A stretch of 6,741 nucleotides of DNA from the NCBI GenBank assembly GCA_937920335.1, contig CALGUT010000494.1:1-6741 (forward strand). Direction: 5' to 3'. Source of the DNA: an uncultured Opitutales bacterium (GTDB taxonomy: Bacteria > Verrucomicrobiota > Verrucomicrobiia > Opitutales > UBA2995). A program made the translations under genes and the position numbers. The notes under the pieces were generated by a model, which saw only the letters and a program-made list of their open reading frames with translations, was not told the origin of the DNA and searched no databases. Of the stretch, positions 1-6,352 are shown in pieces. Within the stretch, counting starts at the first letter, position 1; the number at the start of each line of letters is the position of its first letter.

Positions 1-1453
1 GACGAGTGACAGCCTGAACTGCATTATTGGTGTGCAAAGTGGCAAATACCAAGTGACCGGTGAGGGCAGCTTCTGTCGCAATCTTAGCCGTCTCCAAATC
101 TCGAATTTCACCGACTAAAATAATGTCCGGATCCTGACGTAACAGGGACCTAAGTAAATCCGGAAAGCCTAAATCGATTGAGTGATTTACCTGAGACTGA
201 GTGAGTCCTTCCAGCGAAATTTCTATCGGATCCTCAATCGTAGAGATATTGACATCGGGAGAATTCAGTTCCTGAAGCGATGCATACAAAGTCGTCGTCT
301 TACCGCTACCCGTTGGGCCCGTAACAAAGACGATTCCATTGGGATCGCGAATCAACCGTCTCCATGGTTTCAATACGTTATGCGATACGAGCATATCGTC
401 GAGAGTCATCGCTCCCTTCCTTCCTGTTGAACCTAGAATCCGAACTACAATTTTGGATCCGAAGCTGGCAGGAATAAAGGATACACGGAACTCCGCTTTC
501 ATCATACCAAGTGGCATTTCAAAACGACCGTCCTGAGGAAAGCGTTTTTCAGCGATGTCGAGCTTACATAGAATCTTTATCCGCGAGGCTAAAGCAGGAT
601 GCAGAGATTTGTTGAAACTTAGTATCTCACGCAAACGGCCGTCGACCCGAAACCGAACACGGCACTTTGTTTCCATTGGCTCGATGTGAATATCCGATGC
701 ACCTTCTTTGATTCCGAAATGCATGATCGAATCCACAATATTGGCCAACATCTCAGACTCAGCCATGTGTTCTAGCTCGAGTTCATCCAGGTTCTCAAGA
801 ATCCCCTTATTCTGTTCCTGAAAACGTTTAATGAATGAATTAACATCTTCTTCCGACGCGTAGTGAATCTCGATGGCATCTCTGATTTCTGACGGAAACC
901 CAAAGATAGGGCTAATGCTATTCCCGCTGATAAACTTCAAACGGCGAACCAACTCCTCGTTATTAGGATCAGACGTAGAAATCGTAAGGACATTGTTCAG
1001 GAAGTAAAGCGGCAGCACTCCTGCTTTCCTCGCAATCTCCTCAGGGATCATATTCAATGCCTCTTCGGTAATGACCGACTGAATGGGGTCTAAATAGGCA
1101 ACTCCCAAGGTATTTGCCCAAAGCTCACCGGCTTGGCGCTTACCGATTAAGCCTTTCAAAACTGTATCCTCGACCCCTTTCAAGGAGTTCGATTCAAGGT
1201 GTTCTTTGATTATGATACGGTGCTCTTCCGATATAGCTGGATCAGCAATATCGATGAGTTCATTAAATGTCTTTTTCTCGGAAGAACGTCCGACTTTCTT
1301 CTTCAGTTTGTTTTTGAATAGCTGCTCAATCTCAAGACGATCAATGCGTTCTTTACCGATTACATTGTTCTCTCGCTCATAGTCCGCACTCTCCCGCAGT
1401 TCTTTAAGATTATAGAGAACAATTTGAGGTTCTTCTGGTTGCTTCGTTGCCAT
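1..1453 (-). CDS. Type II secretion/type IV pilus assembly ATPase, GspE/PilB family (3' end cut by window edge)
   Basis: I read this from the minus strand: 484 codons open without a stop to base 1, so the C-terminus lies outside the window. The ATPase powers extension of a pilus or pseudopilus as a cytoplasmic hexamer. Seen in order: a highly charged N-terminal stretch (about residues 15-60), an MshEN-like N-terminal domain (about 105-203), the N2 region with SDIHIEP (253-259) and VRFRVDG (266-272), FPQDGR, a canonical Walker A GPTGSGKTTT (K385), an Asp box TIEDP (405-409), Walker B region RQDPDIILVGEIRD (439-452, E449) and the His box TGHLVFATLHTNN (465-477). The tetracysteine zinc site would follow downstream of the cut. 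ATG 1453 is the only start before an in-frame stop upstream, though no clear Shine-Dalgarno precedes it. The large N-terminal region argues against PilT. It lies 34 bases after the receiver gene, so they are probably co-transcribed. GspE versus PilB cannot be decided here. Confidence 0.93.
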   Translation of the reverse strand, partial: MATKQPEEPQIVLYNLKELRESADYERENNVIGKERIDRLEIEQLFKNKLKKKVGRSSEKKTFNELIDIADPAISEEHRIIIKEHLESNSLKGVEDTVLKGLIGKRQAGELWANTLGVAYLDPIQSVITEEALNMIPEEIARKAGVLPLYFLNNVLTISTSDPNNEELVRRLKFISGNSISPIFGFPSEIRDAIEIHYASEEDVNSFIKRFQEQNKGILENLDELELEHMAESEMLANIVDSIMHFGIKEGASDIHIEPMETKCRVRFRVDGRLREILSFNKSLHPALASRIKILCKLDIAEKRFPQDGRFEMPLGMMKAEFRVSFIPASFGSKIVVRILGSTGRKGAMTLDDMLVSHNVLKPWRRLIRDPNGIVFVTGPTGSGKTTTLYASLQELNSPDVNISTIEDPIEISLEGLTQSQVNHSIDLGFPDLLRSLLRQDPDIILVGEIRDLETAKIATEAALTGHLVFATLHTNNAVQAVTR

Positions 1454-1487
1454 GAACTGAATGGTTAAAGTTAGTTAAACAGCAGCA

Positions 1488-1871
1488 TTAATCTTCGAAG
1501 ACTCGCTCGAACACCTCGGTAAGAGTTGCCTGCATTTCAGTGATAGGAGTGTCCTTTCGAATAAAATAGGTTGCACCTGCTTTGAGACTCGTATCTACGG
1601 CGTTCCGACTACTTAGAGACGTGAGCATTATCACAATAGCGTCCGGGTCAGCTTTCAAGATTCTCTCCATGGCATCGAGACCATTCATTTCCGGCATATT
1701 GATATCCATCATAACAACATCGGTAGGTTCTCGACCGTACTCGTTGCAGGCCTCCAACCCATTTTTCGCTTCTCTGATGGTAGGGATTCCCATCAATTCG
1801 AAGACCTTGCGGAACATTAATCGGATGTGGGATTCGTCCTCCACTAAAAGCACGGATTCAGGCAATTTCAT
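1488..1871 (-). CDS. Single-domain CheY-like response regulator
   Basis: A stand-alone phosphoreceiver domain of 127 residues, with no DNA-binding or enzymatic output domain. Numbered from ATG 1871, the receiver residues are all present: the acidic pair E11-D12 (LLVEDES), phospho-acceptor D56 in MMDINMPEMNG, the switch threonine T84 (MLTS) and the conserved lysine K106 (FIRKD). The protein should therefore be phosphorylatable by a histidine kinase, which is not in the window. The reading frame also allows a TTG start at 1880; I prefer ATG 1871 because a short GAG lies about eight bases before it, while nothing useful precedes the TTG. The gene ends 34 bases before a GspE/PilB-type ATPase on the same strand, which suggests the two are expressed together and that the receiver acts on pilus or secretion function, as PilG/PilH-type receivers do. 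That role is inference; the domain identity is firm. Confidence 0.93.
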   Translation of the reverse strand: MKLPESVLLVEDESHIRLMFRKVFELMGIPTIREAKNGLEACNEYGREPTDVVMMDINMPEMNGLDAMERILKADPDAIVIMLTSLSSRNAVDTSLKAGATYFIRKDTPITEMQATLTEVFERVFED

Positions 1872-2118
1872 GATACTCAATTTTGATAGGATATATTGCG
1901 AACCCCCACTAGAGCGGTTGGAACTAGCGGGAAATTCAGAGATAAGATGACACCCGTTTTAAGGAGCCCTACTCAGCTGTCTCACCAAATCCACACAAAG
2001 AATGCTTTTATCAATCTTTTCACAGAAACGATCGGTATACCTCGGTCCGATAGAATCCATGCGACTTCGGGGTGTTTCTCTCCCCAAAAGAGAAACAGTC
2101 TCGCATTAGCCAGAAGCA
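1872..2118 (-). other. 247-base intergenic region before the receiver gene
   Basis: This is the longest non-coding stretch in the window. It separates the oxoamine synthase stop from the receiver start, and is the natural place for a promoter of the receiver/ATPase pair. I found no convincing -35/-10 pair. The best partial -35 match is a TTGATA on the minus strand near 2010, without a good -10 at proper spacing, and I saw no sigma-54 GG-N10-GC element. It contains an 8-bp stem-loop at 2073-2097 and a weaker 5-bp inverted repeat (2031-2035 with 2047-2051) enclosing the palindrome GGTATACC. No open reading frame here looks like a gene. Confidence 0.5.
2073..2097 (-). other. Stem-loop downstream of the oxoamine synthase gene
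   Basis: A perfect 8-bp inverted repeat, TGTTTCTC pairing with GAGAAACA, encloses a 9-base loop. It begins about 20 bases after the stop codon of the oxoamine synthase gene. No run of T follows the stem on either strand, so it is not a classical intrinsic terminator. It could be a 3' mRNA-stabilising hairpin, a Rho-associated end, or a chance repeat. The inverted repeat is seen directly; any function is inference. Confidence 0.4.
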
Positions 2119-3324
2119 CTATCTGAGCGCTTTGGCAGCATACCTAACAGCTCCTTCTATACGCTCCATATCGCTCTCAGCAAAGCTCGCCGACATCGCT
2201 GTTCGTACCAGCTCTTTCCCCGGAGGAACTCCAGGAGGTATTATAATATTTGCATAAACGCCTTTTTCCATCAGGCGCTGAGAAAAGAAGTAAGCCCGCT
2301 CTTTACTACCGGCGACAATAGGCACAGCCGGTGTCTTGCTATCCCAATAATCCAGGCCCAATTCTCGTAAAAAGGCATGGTAACGCCTGGTGTTAGCCCA
2401 GAGCCTTTCATAAAAGTGTGGCTCGCTTTGGTGAATCTCCAGTGCCTTGCTCGCAATCGCAGCCTGCGTCGGATTAATCGCTGCAGAAAAGATGGTTTGC
2501 TTCGAATAAGTGCGCAGATAATCGATAACGGCTTGATCACCCGCGACAAACCCTCCCGTACTGGCCAGGGATTTTGAAAAACTTCCACTGATGACATTCA
2601 CCCGGTCGCTTACTCCAAAATGGTCAGCGGATCCTCGACCTTGATTTCCCATGACTCCAAAGCCATGAGCATCATCCAAAACGACAAAACAGTCATTCTC
2701 CTCTGCTATATCAACGAATTTATCGACCGGGGCAACGTGGCCTTCCATCGAGTAAACCCCTTCAAAAACCAGCATTTTTTTCCGATCCTTGGGAATAAAT
2801 GATAGTTCCTCTTCAAGACTCGCAGGGCTGTTATGGCTAAATTTTTCGATACTTGCCATCGAGAGCCGTAAGCCCTCCCAGAGACTGGAGTGAACATTCC
2901 GATCAACGATAGCGACATCTCCCTTGCTCACGAAACAGGAGACAGATGCCACACAGGACAAGTAACCGGCCGAATGCACGTGACACGCTTCCTTACCGAG
3001 AAAAGATGCGATTTGCGCTTCCAGTTCCTGATGATATCCCCGGCTTCCGTTAGCAAATCGTGAACCAGTAGGGCTGGTTCCCCACTTATCAAGAGCCTCC
3101 CGTGCCGCCTCTCTAACGCGAGAATCAAAGCCCAACCCCAAATAATCGTTACTTGAAAGCATAAGGTACTCTTTACCTTTCAACCATACCTTGTTGCCTT
3201 CCTGTTTTTCGAAGGGCTGATACCAAAGATCATGCTTAACTCTGAGCTTCGTTAGCTCATCTGACAATATTCGCTGCTCAATCGAGCTTACGAAACGGGT
3301 CTTATTTTTAATAAATGGCAGCAT
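2119..3324 (-). CDS. PLP-dependent alpha-oxoamine synthase family protein (BioF/Kbl/serine palmitoyltransferase-like)
   Basis: A 401-residue fold-type I PLP enzyme, the usual length for alpha-oxoamine synthases. The family joins an amino acid to an acyl thioester with decarboxylation, giving an alpha-oxoamine; it is cytoplasmic. Landmarks: substrate-loop SSNDYLGLG (57-65), TGSRFANGSRGYHQELE (86-102), the PLP-stacking histidine H145 in DRNVHSSLWEG, VFEGVYSMEGH (187-196), LDDAHGFGV (216-224; D217 and H220 match the cofactor-binding Asp and His), and GSFSKSLASTGGF with Schiff-base lysine K251. The catalytic set is complete. The substrate cannot be fixed: 8-amino-7-oxononanoate synthase, 2-amino-3-ketobutyrate CoA ligase and serine palmitoyltransferase share these motifs. 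The FSKS-x4-GGF lysine loop recalls serine palmitoyltransferase-like members more than classical BioF, from memory only. No biotin or sphingolipid genes are adjacent. It follows gspF by 54 bases and probably shares its transcript. ATG 3324 has only a weak GAGA upstream; the next Met (residue 55) is too late. Confidence 0.9.
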   Translation of the reverse strand: MLPFIKNKTRFVSSIEQRILSDELTKLRVKHDLWYQPFEKQEGNKVWLKGKEYLMLSSNDYLGLGFDSRVREAAREALDKWGTSPTGSRFANGSRGYHQELEAQIASFLGKEACHVHSAGYLSCVASVSCFVSKGDVAIVDRNVHSSLWEGLRLSMASIEKFSHNSPASLEEELSFIPKDRKKMLVFEGVYSMEGHVAPVDKFVDIAEENDCFVVLDDAHGFGVMGNQGRGSADHFGVSDRVNVISGSFSKSLASTGGFVAGDQAVIDYLRTYSKQTIFSAAINPTQAAIASKALEIHQSEPHFYERLWANTRRYHAFLRELGLDYWDSKTPAVPIVAGSKERAYFFSQRLMEKGVYANIIIPPGVPPGKELVRTAMSASFAESDMERIEGAVRYAAKALR

Positions 3325-3378
3325 GAAGACGTCTCACATTGGTAAAATACCTCGACCGTTCAAGGTAAGTTTTGAGGG

Positions 3379-4641
3379 CTAGTGACTCAAACTTGAGCTG
3401 ACAGAGAAAATAGCAGAAACGATACCGAAAGCAATCAGTGCAACAAAGAGAAACGCGAAAAGAAGCGCACCTAGGGATATTACCCCAGTTAAAGTCGCTA
3501 AAATCTGGCCAAGTCGCTTTTGGAACATCTTGGTCACTTCGTAAAAACTGGGAACCAAGTTTCCCGTATTTTCACCGACTGAAATGAGATCAATCATTAT
3601 GTCTGGCATGATTGCCATATTCTCCAGTGCCTTGGAAACAGCGGTTCCTTCGAAAACTTTTTGCCTGACATCACGGAACTCCCGAAAAATATACTTATTA
3701 CCTACCGTTCGCCCGGTTAACTTGAAAGCTTCAACAGTGGTAACTCCATTCTCCAATAACAGCCCAAGGGTTTGAGTAATCTGAGTCGTTTCCGCGTAAA
3801 TGATCATGTTCCCCACCAAAGGGATTCTCAGCAGTAAACGATCGATAAACAGCGCACCGGATTCTGTTTTGTGCCAACGCCACAGGCTCGTGAACAATAA
3901 AAATCCACCAACCAAAATGAACGGACCCACATAAAGTAAAAAATCCGCCAAGCCTAGTAAGAGCCTCGTGGGAAGAGGGAGTGTACCTCCTAGCGAGTCA
4001 AAAAGCGTTTGCATCTTGGGCATCAACACAAAAAGAAAGAGCAGCACGACACAAATGGCCGCAAAAAGGATCACACAGGGATACACCAAGGAGCCAATCA
4101 CCTTATTCCGCATCTCACGGCGGTTTTCCATATATTCAATCAGGCGATCAAGTACTTCGTGCAAATTCCCCGTCATCTCACCCGCGCCCACCAAATTAAC
4201 AGTCGATCCATCAAAGACCCTGTCCATTTCTGCAAGTGAGTCCGAAAGAGATTTACCTTCCTGCACGTTTCGCAGGAGATTTTTAATAATGACCGCCTGC
4301 GCAGGGTCTTTAATGCGTTTACCCAAAATTCGTAACGCCTCGGCAATTGGAAGGCCACTTTTGTGAAGTTCATAAAAGTTCTTTAAGAAAGGCAGCGCGT
4401 GACGGCGCCCCAATCTTACAGACTTTGCTTTTTTTACCTCACTACCAGCTGCAACCGCTTTTTTTTCCGTCTTTACCGGTTTCGAGACTTTGGTTGGCGA
4501 GTTACCGCCAGCGGTCACCCGAATCGGCGTTAACCCCCGGCTCCTTATCTTTCGGATAGCTTCTTTTCTGTCGGCAGCCTGCAAGCTGCTACTTACCGTC
4601 TGGCCACCCGTATCCTTGGCTGAATATGCGAACTCAACCAT
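3379..4641 (-). CDS. gspF: Type II secretion/type IV pilus inner-membrane platform protein, GspF/PilC family
   Basis: A polytopic inner-membrane protein of 420 residues, near the family's usual size, that couples the cytoplasmic ATPase to pseudopilin or pilin assembly. Numbered from ATG 4641: an N-terminal module starting VEFAYSAKD, typical of GspF openings; a lysine-rich linker (about 51-81); a first T2SSF domain (about 82-207) with GEMTGNL (154-160) and a membrane segment at 182-206; a second segment at about 235-253; a second T2SSF domain (about 284-407) with the matching GENTGNL (356-362); and a final membrane segment at 386-409. The frame is open to ATG 4665, but 4641 gives the family-typical N-terminus and an 8-base overlap (ATGGTTGA) with the gspE stop, suggesting translational coupling. 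PilC of a type IV pilus is an equally fair name, since the gene's systems share this fold and no pseudopilin is in view. Confidence 0.93.
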   Translation of the reverse strand: MVEFAYSAKDTGGQTVSSSLQAADRKEAIRKIRSRGLTPIRVTAGGNSPTKVSKPVKTEKKAVAAGSEVKKAKSVRLGRRHALPFLKNFYELHKSGLPIAEALRILGKRIKDPAQAVIIKNLLRNVQEGKSLSDSLAEMDRVFDGSTVNLVGAGEMTGNLHEVLDRLIEYMENRREMRNKVIGSLVYPCVILFAAICVVLLFLFVLMPKMQTLFDSLGGTLPLPTRLLLGLADFLLYVGPFILVGGFLLFTSLWRWHKTESGALFIDRLLLRIPLVGNMIIYAETTQITQTLGLLLENGVTTVEAFKLTGRTVGNKYIFREFRDVRQKVFEGTAVSKALENMAIMPDIMIDLISVGENTGNLVPSFYEVTKMFQKRLGQILATLTGVISLGALLFAFLFVALIAFGIVSAIFSVSSSLSH

Positions 4642-6337
4642 CCATCGGTATAGTTTCGGAATCATCCATCGATGTATCCATTTCTATCACTCGGAAAATC
4701 TCCGCCAAAGAGGTGGCACCCGATTTAACTAAGTTCCATCCAGATTCCTCCAGGGGCCTCATTCCATGCAGCAGCGCCTTCTTTCGAACTTCACGCGAAG
4801 AAGCCTGTTCAACAATCAAGTCGTGCAAATGGTCTCCCACCCGTAATATCTCATAAATTCCGACTCTCCCAGAGTAACCGGTGTTGCGACATTGACCACA
4901 ACCCACCGGGCGTTTCAAGGAAGTGACCCCGACACCCTTGGCTGGATCCAGGCGCAAGTGGCGCAACGTCGTGGTCATCTCTTCGTGTGAAAACGGGTAA
5001 CTCTCGGAACAATGGGAACACAACCGCCTTACTAATCGCTGTGCGATTACCATCTCAATGGCCGAGGCAATAAGGAAGGGCTCTATACCCATGTCGATCA
5101 ATCGCGTAAGTGCACCCGGAGCATCGTTGGTATGCAGGGTGCTAAAAACCAAGTGACCTGTAAGGGAAGCCTGTATACCAATCTCGGCTGTCTCACTATC
5201 CCGCATCTCACCGACCATTATGATATCAGGATCTTGACGAAGAACATGCCTGAGGGCTTGAGCAAAACCAAAATCGATCTCGTTATTCACCTGGATCTGA
5301 TTGACCCCTTCGACCTCATACTCAACTGGGTCTTCGATGGTGATGACCCGTTTATCCGAAGAATTAACTTCACGGATAAAGGCATTCAATGAGGTTGATT
5401 TACCAGCACCAGTCGGGCCTGTCACTAAAACAATTCCGTGGGGCAGAGCCAACACTTCGTCGATCGTCGAACGGTCCTCTTCTGGCAGCCCCAATTGCAC
5501 GAACGTCAACGGCTTCGATTTTTTATTCAACAACCGCAAACTCACGCTCTCGCCGTAGAGCGTGGGAACCGTAGACAATCGAATATCCAGCTCACTTTCA
5601 GCCGATTTGTAATTGATTCGACCGTCCTGAGGTCGTCTTCGCTCTGAAATATTAATCTTAGCCATAATCTTCATCCGAGATATGACCGCATCCTGATAAT
5701 GCCGCAGACTATCTGGCACCGGTATTGAAACCAATCCTCCATCTACCCGGTAGCGTATACGAAGCTCTTCCGCCTGAGGCTCTATATGTATATCGGTGGC
5801 CTTGTCTTCCACTGCCTGATGAATGATCTCATTCACAAAGCGAATAATGGCTGCATCCTGGTCCTCCTCTTCGTTTTCAGCCACAATCTCGTCCAGGTCT
5901 TCCTCCTCATCCTGGAAACTTTCAGAGCCCACTCCAAAAAATTCAGTGACAAATCGGTTAACGAGTTCGGGGCTCACAAGCTTCCAAGTAACAGCTCGCC
6001 CCGTAGTTGAGAAAACCCAATCATCCATCAATCCATCGGGAGGCCACACCGTTCCCAGCACATACTCTCCTGCCTCATCCACGATGGGCAAACAATGATA
6101 GGCGTGCACAAATCTAGATGGCATCTCACGCACCCGTTCGGAATCAAACTCAGGATTAGGATCAATCTCAAGCTGAGTTAAATCAGACAAAGCGCCGAGA
6201 ATTTCATCCAAGGTCTTACCCGTCAGTTCAGAAAGTACTCTCACCCGTTCTTTTGGATGCGATTCAGCCACCTCAAGCTGCTGTTCTTCGGTGAGCCTTT
6301 CTAAAAATGGTATCTTATCCAGTATCATATCAGCCAT
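4634..6337 (-). CDS. gspE: Type II secretion/type IV pilus assembly ATPase, GspE/PilB family (complete)
   Basis: A complete cytoplasmic hexameric ATPase of 567 residues from ATG 6337 that drives (pseudo)pilus assembly through the GspF-like protein encoded next. Seen in order: a helical N-terminus, an MshEN-like domain (about 71-136), a very acidic linker (143-161), the N2 region with TDIHIEP (181-187) and IRYRVDG, RRPQDGR, Walker A GPTGAGKST (K313), Asp box TIEDPVEY, Walker B region RQDPDIIMVGEMRD (E377), His box TGHLVFSTLHTND, and four cysteines in two CxxC pairs (440/443 and 480/483), the zinc site of GspE/PilB extension motors that PilT lacks. Everything needed for activity is present. Start is uncertain: GTG 6343 and ATG 6328 are in frame, and none has a good Shine-Dalgarno. 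It lies 15 bases after the preceding gene and overlaps gspF by 8 bases. PilB is the alternative name. Confidence 0.94.
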   Translation of the reverse strand: MADMILDKIPFLERLTEEQQLEVAESHPKERVRVLSELTGKTLDEILGALSDLTQLEIDPNPEFDSERVREMPSRFVHAYHCLPIVDEAGEYVLGTVWPPDGLMDDWVFSTTGRAVTWKLVSPELVNRFVTEFFGVGSESFQDEEEDLDEIVAENEEEDQDAAIIRFVNEIIHQAVEDKATDIHIEPQAEELRIRYRVDGGLVSIPVPDSLRHYQDAVISRMKIMAKINISERRRPQDGRINYKSAESELDIRLSTVPTLYGESVSLRLLNKKSKPLTFVQLGLPEEDRSTIDEVLALPHGIVLVTGPTGAGKSTSLNAFIREVNSSDKRVITIEDPVEYEVEGVNQIQVNNEIDFGFAQALRHVLRQDPDIIMVGEMRDSETAEIGIQASLTGHLVFSTLHTNDAPGALTRLIDMGIEPFLIASAIEMVIAQRLVRRLCSHCSESYPFSHEEMTTTLRHLRLDPAKGVGVTSLKRPVGCGQCRNTGYSGRVGIYEILRVGDHLHDLIVEQASSREVRKKALLHGMRPLEESGWNLVKSGATSLAEIFRVIEMDTSMDDSETIPMDG

Positions 6338-6352
6338 AGCCACATAAAGGTT

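Noticed and set aside
182..536. Plus-strand open frames of 65-82 codons
   Set aside because: They lie opposite the conserved minus-strand ATPase and have no family resemblance; the same applies to the other plus-strand frames opposite gspE, gspF, the synthase and the receiver.
1..1453. PilT-type retraction ATPase for the truncated gene
   Set aside because: It has a large N-terminal region with an MshEN-like domain before the N2 region, as in GspE/PilB/MshE and not in the shorter PilT.
2073..2097. Intrinsic transcription terminator
   Set aside because: The stem is good but no T run follows it on either strand; kept only as a stem-loop.
2271..3128. Short minus-strand frames within the oxoamine synthase gene
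   Set aside because: They overlap a gene with complete family motifs in another frame and encode nothing recognisable.
2119..3324. Naming the oxoamine synthase bioF or kbl
   Set aside because: The shared motifs do not separate these activities, and no biotin or threonine-degradation genes are adjacent.
4642..4665. Upstream start for gspF at 4665
   Set aside because: It would add eight residues not typical of the family; ATG 4641 gives the usual GspF N-terminus and a tight overlap with gspE.
1..5190. Similar DNA stretches in the two ATPase genes (for example near 45-60 and 5148-5160) as a DNA repeat
   Set aside because: The matches follow conserved protein motifs such as the His box and are broken by many substitutions, so they reflect homology of the proteins.
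6325..6345. Six-codon open frame (ATG 6345 to TGA) overlapping the gspE start
   Set aside because: Very short, without Shine-Dalgarno, and easily due to chance; a leader-peptide role cannot be supported.
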